From contig JAEBUN010000002.1 of assembly GCA_023014365.1 (NCBI GenBank), forward strand, positions 372,001 to 436,000: a stretch of 64,000 nt of DNA, read 5' to 3'. Source of the stretch: Lepiota brunneoincarnata (lineage: Eukaryota; Basidiomycota; Agaricomycetes; Agaricales; Agaricaceae). Both the position numbers and the translations under genes were made by a program. Within the stretch, counting starts at the first letter, position 1. Each line of letters starts with the position of its first letter. Shown piece after piece: positions 1 through 12,260 of the stretch. The notes below the pieces were generated by a model. The model worked only from the letters and a program-made list of their open reading frames with translations, searched no databases and was not told the DNA's origin.

Positions 1-2719
1 TCGGTTTGAGCATCTGGGAGACCTCGGAGATATTCAAGAAGCGATTGACGTGCACCGAACGGCTGTTGAGCTCATGCCTCCTGACCATCCAGACCTTCCC
101 GGATGGCTCAATAATCTTGGAATTTCTTTTCAAACTCGGTTTGAACGTATGAGTGACCTTGGAGACATTCAGGCGGCAATTGTTGTACAGCAGAAAGCAA
201 TTCACCTCACCCCTCCTTGCCATGCAGAGCTACCTATGCTACTCAACAACCTTGGCGTTTCATTTCAAAGACGATTTGAACGCACAAGAGACCTTGTGGA
301 TATTGAGGGAGCCATTTCTGTACTCCGTAGATCCATTGAACTCACTCCTCCTGGCCACTCCGACCTCCTTGCTAGGCTCAACAATCTCGGGGCTTCATTC
401 TTGATTCAATTCCAATATACAGGAAATGCGGGAGATATTCAAGAGGCAATATCTTTGCATCGAAAAACCGTTGACCTCACTCCTCCCGGCCACCCAGACT
501 TGTCAGGATGGCTCCACAATTTCGGAAATTCATTCCAAATCCAGTTTGAACACACAGGTGACCTCGGAGATATTCGGGAGGCAATATCTATACTGCGCAA
601 ATCTATTGCGCTCACCCCCACCGACCATGCCGAGCTGCCTTCCAGACTCAACAGCCTTGGAATTTCGTTCTTCACTCGGTACAAAATTACAGGAGATATA
701 GGAGACATCCAGGAAGCAATAACATTGCTGCAGAAGGCCGTTGCGCTCACACCTCTTGGCCATGCAGGCCTTCCTGGTATGCTCAGTGAACTTGGGAAAC
801 TATACCGAACCCAGTATCAGGTCACCATGGAAAGTGCCGTCCTGAATAAAGCCCTTGACTGCTTCCGCCGAGCAGCTCACGCTCCCACTGGGACTCCCAC
901 TACACGCCTCGCCGCTGCCCGACTGTGGGCTCGCCTCTGTCAGCTATCTGATCCACCACAGTCATTGACCGCATTTGACAAGGTCATTGAATTGCTTTCT
1001 CTGGTCGCTGGTTTGGAACAAACAATGCATAGTCGTCATTCGCAGTCCTCAGGGTTGCTGATACATCCAATCTTTCGTTGGAAGCAGCTGCTACTGCATT
1101 TTCACTCGGGAGCGTTGAAAAGGCTTTAGAGTGGCTCGAACAAGGCAGGTGCATCGTCTGGACCCAACTCAATACCTTACGCACCCCACTCGATTCCCTC
1201 CGCGCCCATGATAAAACACTCGCCGACCGTATTCTGCATGTCTCGAGGTCCCTCGAGGCGGCAGGTTCCCGCACGGCTCCACTGATCCCCAACAAAGACC
1301 ACACAGGAGAAGAGAATATGACATTACACGCCGAGGCGAAGCGACATATTGAGCTTGCCAAGGAATGGGACCAACTGCTTGCAACCACCCGTGAAATCCC
1401 GGGCTTTGAAACTTTCCTTCGTTCAACACCCGCATCTGCTCTGATCGAGGGCTTACCATCATGGGGCACGACGATTGTCATAAATGTTCACCGTGACCGT
1501 TGCGATGCCCTTGCCCTCTCTTCCAATCCTCGAAGCCAGATTCACATTCCACTCCCTCATTTTTCATATGACAAGGCATCTAAGCTCCGCGGACATTTGC
1601 AGAAAAGCTTAGCCGACATGGGTATGCGGGCGCGGGGATACGAGGCAGGGCTCGACAGCAGGGGAGATGTGGAAAGCGATATTGAAACAGCGGCCGAGGA
1701 TGGAGCTCGAGATGCCGCCAACCGAGGAGGACGTCCCTCGCCCTTTGTTCCAAAGACGATCAGAGCAATCTTGAAGGAGTTGTGGATTGATGTGGCAAAG
1801 CCAATCATTGACCGTCTCGGGTATTTGGTGAGCATGCACCACTTATGGTACATAGATTTGGTGCTAACAATGCAAATATCATGTTCTGTAGTCGTTAAGT
1901 CTCCCAGCGGAGAAGCATCGGATCTGGTGGTGCACCACGGGTCCTCTTACATTCTTGCCGCTTCATGCCGCAGGCATCTACGATGCACCAGATGGGCCCA
2001 AGCTCTCCAATTTCATAGTGTCTTCTTACACCCCTTCCGTCAGCGCCCTCGCTCAGCGTGCTGAAAGTCCTCATATCGTTGATCGAGGCATGCAGGGGGT
2101 ACTCATGGTCAGTCAGCCTGATACGCCAGGCCAACACCCAATCCCAGCCACAACGGAAGAGATCAGGATCATCGAGAAGCGGCTTGCTGAACATGATGTT
2201 CCCTATTTGACCCTGGAGGGAGGGGACGCGAATCTCGAAACAGGGATGGCCAACATTGAAGCATACAGCTCTGTCCATTTTGCGTGCCACGCCGGGCAGA
2301 ATGTTGTTGATCCGCTGAAGAGCTGTTTCTTCTTCCATGATGGCCCACTCGAATTATCGACGATCATCAAGGCCAGCTTGGAGCATGCAGACCTTGCCTT
2401 TCTATCTGCTTGTCAGACGAGTCAGGGAGATGAGAAGCTTTCCGAAGAGGCGGTTCACTTGGCAGCTGGGATGTTAGCAGCAGGGTATCGTGGAGTGATT
2501 GCGACGATGTGGTCGATCCGGGATAAGTGTGCTGTGGGGATCGCAGATTTATTTTACAAAGAGCTTCTGGCACGCGAAGTACGGGCAGGAGGGAAAGGAG
2601 TGAATGGAAGTCATGCAGCGTATGCGCTTGGCCATGCCACTGAAGAGTTTCGGAAGTCGCTTCGGGACACGGATTCCGATTTCCTCACCTGGATTCCTTA
2701 TGTACACTTTGGTCTGTAA
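1..2719 (+). CDS. TPR-CHAT protein, copy A (5' partial, frameshifted)
   Basis: Caspase-like (clan CD) CHAT peptidase with an N-terminal TPR array; such proteins are thought to act in cell death or self/non-self responses, but the role here is inferred. The window opens inside the array. Six 45-residue TPR units are read in the frame starting at base 2, followed by the linker with EWLEQGRCIVW. Two extra bases near 1040-1047 relative to the paralogues shift the frame, and reading resumes in the frame of 1078. A 64-nt phase-0 intron (1828-1891; GTGAGC donor, CTAAC at 1864, TAG acceptor) joins to exon 2 at 1892. Exon 2 holds the CHAT core. The likely catalytic His is codon 2288-2290 in HFACHAG and the Cys is codon 2411-2413 in LSACQT. 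The protein ends in VHFGL at 2719. The frameshift could be real or a sequencing insertion. Confidence 0.85.
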
Positions 2720-3480
2720 GATTCCAGATTCTTTTCGTACAAGTAGGCCTTCGTGCGTGTTCAAGTGCTTTCGCGATTTCTGTTGATGATTGCGCATCTA
2801 GTCCCCCAGATCCTTTGAGCTGTAGTATCGCAGATGTATAACAGACTTGAGTTCACGACGGCGAACAATGTAATTCTCCTCCCTCTGTCATCCCCAGCAT
2901 TCAACACACTTAATTATCAGAAGCCCTTTCAACCACGTCTCCGCTCAGATAGTATCGGGATTCTCGTTTAGAATCTTTGTCCGTTCTGCACCCGGCTCCT
3001 TCTCAAGCACTACCAAAATTTGTTGGTTATTAGACTCGCAACAGGTTTGCTAATATGTAAAGTATGGAAACAGGATATTGGCAGTTGTAATCCCTAGCAG
3101 GTGCTCAACTCGGATCTCCCTATGCATGAAGCGAGTTGCATGGAGAGGTACCCCCTCTTTGGGGTGGCTGCAACCGGGGATGTCCGGCAGTACCACATAG
3201 AAAGCCCCGGAAAAGTTGTTAACGATCCTTGGAAGATTAGGATCAATGTTGTTCTCAATACCGAGAGCATCCATAACCGCGCAACATTCTCAACCATGTC
3301 TCCTCCCATTTTATAGGATGCGGGGAATGTTTTGTTGCCGGAGGAACTGGACGCAGTGCGCATGTCAATTCACTGTGAGGTTGAAGCGTCCTGCTCCAAC
3401 GAATCTGCACCGCATTGGAGCACTACTGCTCAAGGTTGAAAGACGTCGATTATTTCGCAATAACCTGAGATTTCCAATAA
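2720..3480. repeat. Duplicated 3' flank of TPR-CHAT genes
   Basis: The flank after copy A is homologous to that after copy C (56437-56960), and its first part also matches the flanks of B (10021-10120) and D (62821-62930). Near 3098-3240 the minus strand has a short reading frame containing TRFMHREIRVEHL. The paralogous stretch near 56830-56930 reads ARFVSTEIRVEHL. This could be the tail of a small minus-strand gene or simply duplicated flank. No ATG-to-stop gene can be defended, and I see nothing else from 3280 to 3480. Confidence 0.5.
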
Positions 3481-3499
3481 CCATATTTACATGAAAAAG

Positions 3500-4371
3500 G
3501 GTAAAAGGATGTACCGGCTCAAAGACATTCTTGAAAATTCATCCATAATGCCATCCCTCAGGGGTGCGTTCAATGCGCATCCTTTTCCATTTCCCCTCGC
3601 CTCATCCTCCTGAGCTCCTGTACCAGGGAAGTACTCGCCAAACTTGTGAAAACTGCACGTCATAACCCTGTCTGTTGTAGGAAAACGCCTCTTCCACGCC
3701 ATCTCCACGATCGCAATCGATGTAGACGTAAAAGACTCAAGGATATGCACGCAGCAGTTTGAGGATACCAAGCACGATGTCGCCGACATGGCAGAAGCCC
3801 GATGCTTTGGCCTTTTTGGCAGTGGTGGAGGCCTCCAGCCCAGTTTGTAGCCGGCAGCGCCTGCAGTTGTTGATTTAGTAGACTTTCGGCGCAGGCGGGG
3901 GTGAGGACGTACATAGTGAGCCGCCGGCCGATGCTGAACAGAATTTGACATGCCTTCGAAGACTGGGTTGTCCCCTCCCACGTAAAAAGATCCACCTTGT
4001 GAGTTTGCAAGGGTGGAGACACTCTTCTCTGTCTCTGGGGTAACACGGGTGAGGAAATGGGTGTGTTCATCAGCGTGGAATGCGGTCATCATCACAGGAG
4101 TGGCACGTTTGGGCTGCTAAAAGGAGAATACGCTAAGCGCATCAGGAATAGTACACAGCTCCAGCAAGGCGACTTACGAGGGTGTGCATTTTGGGAAGCA
4201 TATCATAGGCAGCGACCAGGTCGTGCGTGACCCTTATGCGATGTGGCTTCATGGGACATCCGAGACCGAACGAACACGAGCCAACGTCATCTGAGAATGC
4301 ATTAGAACTTAGAATAAAAGGAAGTAGTAGAACGCACCGTCGTAGTAGTACGCAACCTTGTATTTCAACAT
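3500..4371 (-). pseudogene. Class I histone deacetylase (Rpd3/Hos2-like) remnant
   Basis: Class I HDACs remove acetyl groups from histone lysines in the nucleus. Three exons are recognisable on the minus strand. Exon 1 (4371-4338) starts M-L-K-Y-K-V-A-Y-Y-Y-D. Exon 2 (4290-4178) has PMKPHRIRVTHDL. Exon 3 starts at 4116 with the RATPVMMTAFHADE region. Further on come a DNPVFEG segment, NWAGGLHH and TTDRVMTCSFHKFGEYFPGTG-like catalytic-core sequence, and a final KNVFEPV read in another frame. The splice sites are good (GTAAGT after exon 2). The core has several frameshifts and stops near 3485, roughly half of the usual 400-odd residues. Retained introns argue for a genomic duplicate, not a retrocopy. 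The catalytic GDGVEEA stretch is damaged, so no function is expected. Confidence 0.75.
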
Positions 4372-4931
4372 AACCTCACGTGGCCTGTAATCTCCTTCAC
4401 CTTCCGCTCCATGTCCCAGGGTGGGCAACAGCACATAGTCGTCGAATGAGCATTAACTGTGAAAATAAAGGGACACTTCTCAATTCTCACATGCCACCAG
4501 AAAAAGAGGGCACAACGCAGAGAGACACGTAGTACAATACAGCCTCAGAAGACTGTTGCTCATAGGCCTCCTCGTCCACCTCGTTTCCATCGGCTGTCTT
4601 TGACTGCTACTTCACGAGCCCAGTTGTCTATGGAATGAAAAGCTTTCAGCTCAAGAAGTTGGAGGCGGAACGGCTGGTCCTGATCGTTGGTACGTGTTCA
4701 TCCTATCGGTTCATCAATCGAGTATTAATCAATGTCCTAGGTGATGGCTTACGTGCTGACCTGTTGTTCAGCAAGAGCTCATTTCCAAAACCAAGGACTC
4801 GCCGAGAATTGTTGCCCCGTATCTGAGATCCGTCGTTGGGACATGCAGAGCATTCAGGATCTCGCATACGAGGGTGCCTACGGAGAACATGTCGCTATCA
4901 TTGCTCGAGGGTGGCCCCCGACGCTATCAAA
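4372..4931. other. Intergenic, nothing recognised
   Basis: No reading frame here shows a recognisable protein pattern, and no terminal repeats or RNA genes are apparent. It separates the divergent HDAC remnant (minus) and kinase-like remnant (plus). Confidence 0.4.
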
Positions 4932-5606
4932 ATGGACATGAAGCATCCCGCTGCACCATTCACGAGGGGCCAAATTCTGGTTGCTCAAGTATCTTCTGCA
5001 GAAACCGCAGAATATTTGCAACCACCCCGAGAGGTTCCATTCGTTATCAAAGTCTACGACCCCCACTTCTTCGATCATCGCCAACTCAAACACAGACACA
5101 GGCCTCGGAAATATGCTGCCAAATACGAAGCCGCCCAAAATCACACACCCGCCAAGGCTCGGGATTCCAATTTCGAAACGTGGGTATGACCTGAAGACGA
5201 GGATGCGGCAGGCTGGGAAGAATGGTATTACCAGAATGCGGAGGCACGGTATCACCACGAAATTACTGCATATCAAAGGCCGACCCCCTTCCAGATACTA
5301 AGGGAGAGGGGACTAAGACTCTGACAGAGTGATATCCCCGCATCTTATTCTGCTTGAATTTGTAGCTGACGCAGAGGGACTGAACGATTCGGCGAACTTG
5401 GGTGGTGCATACGGATATGACCCCAGGGAACACATTGTTTGCTCCAGGTGAGCGTCCTACGCATGCTGTAGGCATCGACTTTGGAGAATCAGGCTCCGAG
5501 AGCATGAGTCGGATGAGGAATGGGTAAAGATCGTCAAAGAGAATGCTGATACTATTTGGACGGGGAAGTGTTTGAAGCGTTTTCTGAATTTGGATGTAAC
5601 AACATA
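4932..5606 (+). pseudogene. Protein-kinase-like gene remnant upstream of TPR-CHAT B
   Basis: The first half reads VPFVIKVYDPHFFDHR followed by a WEEWYYQNAEARYHHE segment, the N-lobe style of fungal kinase-like proteins, with an in-frame TGA at 5187. After a gap the C-lobe reads GVVHTDMTPGNTLFAPGERP (catalytic loop HxD...N) and IDFGES (DFG). It then shifts frame to DESDEEWVKIVKENADTIW and ends near 5606. Related C-terminal pieces lie upstream of copy C (12535-12584) and copy D (57950-58207). There are several frameshifts and the middle is missing, so it is not functional. Confidence 0.75.
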
Positions 5607-5904
5607 GCCCAGTGCTTTGTGTATTGCAGCAGGCAATGGCTGTGTCCGTGTATGACGTCAGGGTGATCAGGATAGGCTGTTGATAAATCGATTGCCTAAA
5701 GCTGTATCAGCACACGGCTTGAGCTGCGGCATAGTTGCTGCCTCTTGACACTTTCTGCTCCCCGCCTACACAAGAACGAAACTGGAGGCGTGTCGGTCAG
5801 ACTCAGGTTCTTTGTTCAGGAGCTTCGGACGCTCATCGATGTTGCAGATATAATGGGATCAAACATATCACGTATTGGCGACGGTAGTGGAATCGGCCGT
5901 AAGC
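5607..5904 (+). promoter_or_regulatory. Conserved promoter/leader of TPR-CHAT B
   Basis: This stretch aligns with those upstream of C (12777-13100) and D (59001-59220). It contains a perfect palindromic CRE/bZIP-type site TGACGTCA at 5653-5660 in a conserved GTGTATGACGTCA context. Other shared blocks are GCACACGGCTTGAG, GTTGCTGCCTCTTGAC and GTTCTTTGTTCAGG. An ATG at 5853 begins M-G-S-N-I-S, as in D, but its frame closes at 5930. The main body opens from ATG 5905. Confidence 0.6.
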
Positions 5905-8900
5905 ATGGAATCGCACGGACAATGGCATGACAGTGACGAGGTTCAATATCCTCATATATCACTAGGGGATATGCTGGATTTCATGCAGGAGGCGATATCT
6001 GAAGAACTCAGGCACGCCCCTGACAGCGAAGGCCGGCGGCATAAACTGCTCGGTGCTCTGGGGGGTTTGTTCGTCACTCAATATGAGCACACAAGAGACG
6101 TTGCATATATTCAGAAAGCGATTCCCGTACTACGGAAGGCTATCAGTCTGACTCCCCGTGGCCACCCAGATCTCCCCACCAGGCTCGGTTATCTCGGCGG
6201 TTCATTCCAAATTCGATTTGAACATTATGGAGACCCTGAGGATGTTCAGACGGCAATCTCTGTTTTGCAGAAGGCCGTTAAGCTTACTCCTCCTGGTTAC
6301 GCGGGTCCTCATTTCTGGCTTGATCACCTCGGGTGGTCGTTCATCCATCGGTTCGAACACTCGGGAGACCCTAGAGATATTCAGGAGGCAATTTCTGTGC
6401 AACGGAGAGCTATTACGCTTACTCCTCCCGGACATATTGACCTACTTGGAAAGCTCAGCAACCTCGGAGGTTCGCTCCGAATGCGGTTCGAACGTACGGG
6501 AGACTTTAAGGATCTCCAGGAGGCAATGCGTGTGCTGCAAGAAGCAGCTGAGCTCGCTCCCCCTGGGTATTCACACCTGCCCACCGTACTCAATAATCTC
6601 GGGCTTTCATTCCAAACTCGGTTTGAGCACACAGGAGACCTTGAGGATATTCATGAGGCAGTTTCTGTGCTGCGTAGGTCTGTCGAGCTTACTCCTTCTG
6701 ACCATCCGGATCTCCCTCCCAGGCTCAACAATCTTGGGGGCTTACTTGCCGCTCGATGTGGACGCTTGGGAGACCTTGAGGACATCCAAGAGGCAATATC
6801 CTGCCAGCGGAAGGCTATTGGTCTCACGCCTCCTGACCATCCAGATCTGCCGCGATGGCTCCACAATCTCGGAGATTCCTTCCGAACTCAATTCGCACAC
6901 ATGGGTGATCTTGAGATCTCTGGAGATATTCAGGAGGCAGTTTCTGTAATGCGTAAATCTGTCGAGCTCACCCCTCCCGGCCATGCAGGCCTGCCTGCCA
7001 GACTCAGCAGTCTCGCAAGTTTGCTCCGAAATCGGTTCAAGTGCACAGGCCACCTTCAGGAAATCCAGGAGGCAATTTCTATGCAACAGAGAGCGGTTGA
7101 GCTCGTTCCTGCTAGCCATCCACGCCTGGCTGCAGGGCTCAATACTCTTGGGATTTTGTTCTCAGATCGGTTTGATCATGCAGGAGACCTTGGAGACATT
7201 CAGCAGGCAATTTCCATGCAGCAGCAAGCCGTTGAGCTCATCCCTCCTGACCATCCAGACCTATATACAGTGCTTGGTAATCTTGGGGGTTCGCTCAATG
7301 CTCGGTTTGAGCATCTGGGAGACCTCGGGGATATTCAGGAAGCAATCCACGTGCACCAGAAGGCTGTTGAGCTCACGCCTCCTGATCATCCAGACCTTCC
7401 TGGATGGCTCAATAATCTTGGTATTTCATTCCGGACTCGGTTTGAACGTATGAGTGATCTTAGAGACCTCCAGGAAGCAATTGTTGTGCAGCAGAGAGCA
7501 GTTCACCTCACCCCTCCTTATCATGCAGAGCTGCCTATGCTACTCAACAACCTTGGGATTTCGTTTCGAAGACGATTTGAACGCACAAGAGACCTTGTGG
7601 ATATTGAGGGAGCCATTTCTGTGCTGCGTAGATCCATTGAGCTCACTCCTCCTGGCCACTCCGACCTCCCTGGTAGGCTCAACAATCTCGGGACCTCGCT
7701 CATGGTTCAATTTCAACATACACGAAATGCGGAACATATTCGAGACGCAATATCCCTGCATCAAAAAGCTGTTGACCTCACTCCCCCCGGCCACCCAGAC
7801 CTGTCGCGGTGGCTCCACAATGTTGGAACTTCATTTCGAATTCAGTTTGAGCACACGGGTGATCTCGGAGATATTCGGGAGGCAATATCTCTTCTGCGCA
7901 AATCTATTGCGCTCACCCCCACCGACCATGCTGAGCTGCCTGCCAGACTCACCAGTCTTGGAGTTGCGTTCTTCACTCGGGGCGGGGTTACAGGAGATGC
8001 AGGAGATATCCAGGAAGCAATATCATTGCTCCAGAAGGCGGTTGCGCTCACGCCTCTTGGCCATGCGGACCTTCCTGGTATGCTCAACGAACTTGGGAAA
8101 CTGTACCGAACCCAACACCAAGTCACTGGGGACAATGGCGTTCTGAATAAAGCCCTTGACTGCTTCCGCCAAGCAGCTAATGCTCCCACTGGGGCCCCCA
8201 CTTCACGCCTTGCCGCCGCCCGACTGTGGGCTCGCCTCTGTCAGTTATCTGATCCACCACAGTCACTGACCGCATTTGCCAAGGTCATTGAATTACTTTC
8301 TCTGGTCGCTGGTTTGGAACAAACCATGCATGGTCGCCATCGTAGCCTCCGGGTTGCTGATACATCCAATCTTTCGTTGGAAGCAGCTGCTACTGCATTT
8401 TCACACGGGAGCATTGAAAAGGCTTTAGAGTGGCTCGAACAAGGCAGGTGCATCGTCTGGACCCAACTCAATACCTTACGTACCCCACTCGATTCCCTCC
8501 GGGCCCATGATAAAACACTCGCCGACCGTATTCTGCATGTCTCGAGGTCCCTCGAGGCAGCAGGTTCCCGCATGGCTTCACAGATTCCCCACAAGGACCA
8601 CACCGGAAGGGAGAACATGTCATTACACCTCGAGGCGAAGCGACATATTGAGCTTGCCAAGGAATGGGACCAGCTGCTTGGAACCGTACGTGAAATCTCA
8701 GGCTTTGAAACCTTCCTCTTTTCAACGCCTGCATGTGTTCTGATCGAGGGCTTGCCGTCATGGGGGACAACGATTGTCATAAATGTTCACCGTGACCGGT
8801 GCGACGCTCTCGCTCTCTCTTCCAATCCTCGAAGCCAGATTCACATTCCACTCCCTCATTTTTCATATGACAAGGCATCTAAGCTCCGCGGACACTTGCA

Positions 8901-10020
8901 GAAAAGCTTGACTGATGCAGGTATGCGGGCACGTGGATATGAAGCAGGGCCCGACAGGGAAGGTGACGTGGGAGTAGATATTGAAACAGTGACCGAGGAT
9001 GGAGTTCAAAATGCCACCAACCGAGGAGGACGTCCTTCATCCTTCGTCCCCAAGACGATCAGAGCAATCTTGAAGGAGTTGTGGATTGACGTGGCAAAGC
9101 CAATCATTGACCGTCTCGGGTATTTGGTGAGCGTGCACCACTGATAGTGCACAGATCTGGTGCTAACCGAGCAAATATCTCGTTTTGCAGTCCTCAAGTC
9201 TCCCGGTAGAGAAACAGAGGATCTGGTGGTGCACCACAGGTCCTCTTACATTCTTGCCAGCTTCATGCTGCGGGCGTTTATGATGCACCCGATGGGCCCA
9301 AGCTCTCAAATTTCGTAGTGTCTTCCTACACCCCTTCTGTCAGCGCCCTCGTTCAGCGTGCTAAAAGTTCTCCTATCGTTGATCGAGGCATACAGGGGGT
9401 ACTCATGGTCAGTCAGTCAGATACGCCAGGCCAACACCCAATCCCAGCCACAACCGAAGAAATCAGAATCATCGAGAAGCGGCTTGCTGAACATGATGTT
9501 CCCTACTTGACCCTGGAGGGAGGAGATGCGAATGTTGAAGCAGGGATGGCCAATATTGAAGTATACAGCTCTGTCCATTTTGCGTGCCACGCTGGGCAGA
9601 ATGTTGTTGATCCACTGAGGAGCTGCTTCTTCTTCCATGACGGCCCACTCGAGTTGTCGGCGATCATCAAGGCCAATTTGGAGCATGCAGACCTCGCCTT
9701 CCTATCTGCTTGTCAGACGAGTCGGGGAGATGAGAAGCTTTCCGAAGAGGCGGTTCACTTGGCAGCTGGGATGTTAGCAGCGGGGTATCGCGGCGTGATT
9801 GCGACGAATGTGGTCGATCCGGGATAAGTGTGCTGTGGAGATCGCAGATTTATTTTACAAAGAGCTTCTGGCACGCGAAGTACGGGCAGGAGGGAAGGGA
9901 GTGAATGGAAGTCATGCAGCGTATGCGCTTGGCCATGCCACTGAAGAGTTTCGGAAGTCGCTTCGGGACACGGATTCCGATTTCCTCACCTGGATTCCTT
10001 ATGTACACTTTGGTCTGTAA
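5905..10020 (+). CDS. TPR-CHAT protein, copy B (longest array; two frameshifts in CHAT)
   Basis: This is the most complete copy. One open frame from ATG 5905 to the intron at 9127 encodes 15 tandem TPR units of 45 residues (consensus GDLxDIQEAISVxxKAVELTPPGHPDLPxxLNNLGxSF). Unit 7 carries three extra residues. A linker follows with ALEWLEQGRCIVW, GLPSWGTTIVINVHRDRCDAL and LKELWIDVAKPIIDRLGYL. The intron is 9127-9190 (64 nt, phase 0, CTAAC branch, GCAG end). Exon 2 has one extra A at about 9259 and another at about 9806 relative to the paralogues, so the CHAT domain is read in three frames. The His (9588-9590) and Cys (9711-9713) codons are present. Start choice: ATG 5853 is better conserved but out of frame. 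Either a recent pseudogene or unpolished sequence. Confidence 0.85.
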
Positions 10021-10356
10021 GATTTCAGAACCCTTTAGTACAAGTAACCTGTCGTATTGCGTTTGAATACTTTTGGTTCTGTGTATACCTGCATGCCTAG
10101 CCTCTTAAATTCCTTGACTTGTACTACCCTTGAATAGAACACCCACACCTCAACGTCAAAATAGTGATTGTGACATTTAAAAGTCGCGATAGCAATCATG
10201 GAACATAAGCTGAGCTACGTTCACCAGGGCACTCGGGCAGAGTGAGGTTGATCCGCCTGGAGCTAATTGCAGAACTGGTGAAACTGTTATCATAGACGGT
10301 CATGATCCCTTGGTCACTAGTTGCTCAATAGCAGTCGCATTGCTTGCCATTGCAAT
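10021..10356. other. Flank of copy B, no gene seen
   Basis: About the first 100 bases match the flanks of copies A, C and D, for example the shared CAAGTAACCTGTCGTATTGC. The remainder has no recognisable coding or repeat structure up to the MITE target site. Confidence 0.4.
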
Positions 10357-10364
10357 GTAGAACC

Positions 10365-10948
10365 TAGGGTTCTGTCAAATATTCCCAGTGGATTTCTTAC
10401 CATGCTTACAAACATCGCCAAAGCTGAACCCAATTATTTACCATGTTTACAAACCTTGAGTTTATTGCATTAGAAACATGTAAGAAATGTTTGGAAGCCG
10501 CGGTTTATTATTATTTCGAAGTTTTTAAAAGATTATCTACCAACCCCACTGGATATCACGTTTTGTTTGAGTTTTCGGCTCATCAGAAGCTGGTTCTGAA
10601 GCCGTGTGTGAGGACTCCTGCAAGTTCATCGGCTTTCCAGAGAGCATGTCCATGAGAGCCCGGGATTTCAAATCAACCAAGGTGTCAACAAAGAGGAAGG
10701 ATGGTGTCGGGGCTTGTGGACCTGCTTCGGCACCAACACCTTGGTCATCTGACTCGTCTTCATCGCTGTCATGGCCACCACTCTTGTCCTCACTGAGTGA
10801 CTGAAAGCGGTCTAGTTGCTCCTTTTGAATTTCTTACATTTTAAAAACCAGTCCATTCTGGCCATGAATTTCTTACATGTTTATAAACGGTTTGCAAACC
10901 GTATTTAAAAACCATGTTTGCAAATACTGAATTTTTGACAGAACCCTA
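10365..10948. mobile_element. hAT-like MITE, 584 bp
   Basis: The ends are perfect 15-bp terminal inverted repeats, TAGGGTTCTGTCAAA and its complement TTTGACAGAACCCTA. They are flanked by an exact 8-bp target duplication GTAGAACC (10357-10364 and 10949-10956). An 8-bp duplication with a YARNG-type terminus is typical of hAT elements. Subterminal copies of CATGTTTRCAAAC-like motifs recur near both ends. It is too short for a transposase. About 10540-10800, read on the minus strand, encodes an acidic DSDEDESDDQG stretch that may be a transposase or captured-gene fragment. Confidence 0.85.
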
Positions 10949-10956
10949 GTAGAACC

Positions 10957-12260
10957 GCAGGAGATGAGACGCATAAACTGGGTGTTTCCGGGTGTGGCAA
11001 GGCTTGAGATCCATGAGACTGAAAAGGTCAATGCCCTGATTCATCCTGGTTGCGCAGTCACGAAAATAATGTGCAGCGCGCCGGTAATGAACAGGCGGGT
11101 GGTTTCGATCGAATTAGGGAGTAATAGCATCTGCTCCTCAGCAAACGTCTTTTCTCTGCGAACCAATCAACTTTCCTATATAACGAATTGGGAGAAGGTC
11201 CGAAGGAAAATGCAGTGAAAAGAGGCAGTAGAATTTTGGACAATTGAGCTTACCGATGGCTAGGATTCGTTAAGGATGATCCAGCCGCACATTCTGAACC
11301 GTTTCCACAAAAGACCGCACCTCCATCGGCTGCTATTTCAGCTAAAGCCACTCCAACTCGGGAATTGCAAACAATAGCGGTGATTGGGTCTCATGTATCA
11401 CCGCTGCCATCTCACTTCACCTGGTCTCCCCCACAATCCTGTACAATAACGTTGTAGCAATAGCCAGGAGGTTGATCAATATAACGTTATCACCTATGAT
11501 AGGTGGAACGACTTGGCATAACTGGAAGCCCCATGGTTCTGCAGGCATAGTTGCGAATCTGCCACAGACGAGTTCATGTTGACAGAGAAAGCTATCTCGC
11601 GGTCCTATTGACAGCATCCAGGGCAGCGTCTGGTATATGTGAAGACATGTACGAAGCAGTGAAACGTTGAGAACATAGCCATAGCCAAAACCCTGTACAT
11701 ATTTCTGAGTGGACAAATGCTTCACTCCTTATCAACGGCTGGTGCGATGAAGCGCTGAATTGCGCCGTGGAGTCGCGGTCGCCACAAGATCATAAGAATG
11801 GTGAACGGTCCTAGCAAGGGAGAAGTTAGTCATTTTAGGATCTGCTCCAACAAGTATGAGGTGGAAGCAGAACTAGGCTGCTGTTTGTAGGTTCAACAGT
11901 CGGGCAGGGCATATACAATATGATAAATAATCTGTGTACCGGAAGTCAGTCACGTTCATCGCACATAACAGTTGAGTAGCAGAGGGCTAAATTGGATTGG
12001 AAAATAGGAGTATGCGATATCAATGGCTTGTCGAGCACATGCTGCCAATCTACCGTCCAGAATTAAGCACAGATTCTAGCGACGTCTCACTGCGGCCAAA
12101 GAGCGTCGCCCACACCTCCATCAAGAGGTCAAACCGAGGTATATGTTCAGAGGGAATAAGTTCCGTACCTTTCATGGATGCAATTGCCGTGAGATCAGTG
12201 ACCGAGGACCCAGTCTCCCACACAGACGAAAAAGCCGTAGTGTAAAAGACTACGCAGTGG
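10957..12260. other. Unrecognised stretch with scattered minus-strand coding-like pieces
   Basis: No intact gene is visible. Minus-strand segments look protein-like but are interrupted by stops and frame changes. Examples are around 12290-12050 (VWATLFGRSETSLESVL), around 11725-11417 (INLLAIATTLLYRIVG) and 11180-10960 (TTRLFITGALHIIFVTAQPG). They may be a decayed gene of unknown family. Confidence 0.3.

Noticed and set aside
5905..9100. Regular 135-bp direct repeats suggesting a CRISPR or minisatellite array
   Set aside because: The period is exactly 45 codons, the frame is open and the units match TPR consensus. There are no spacers. It is a coding TPR array.
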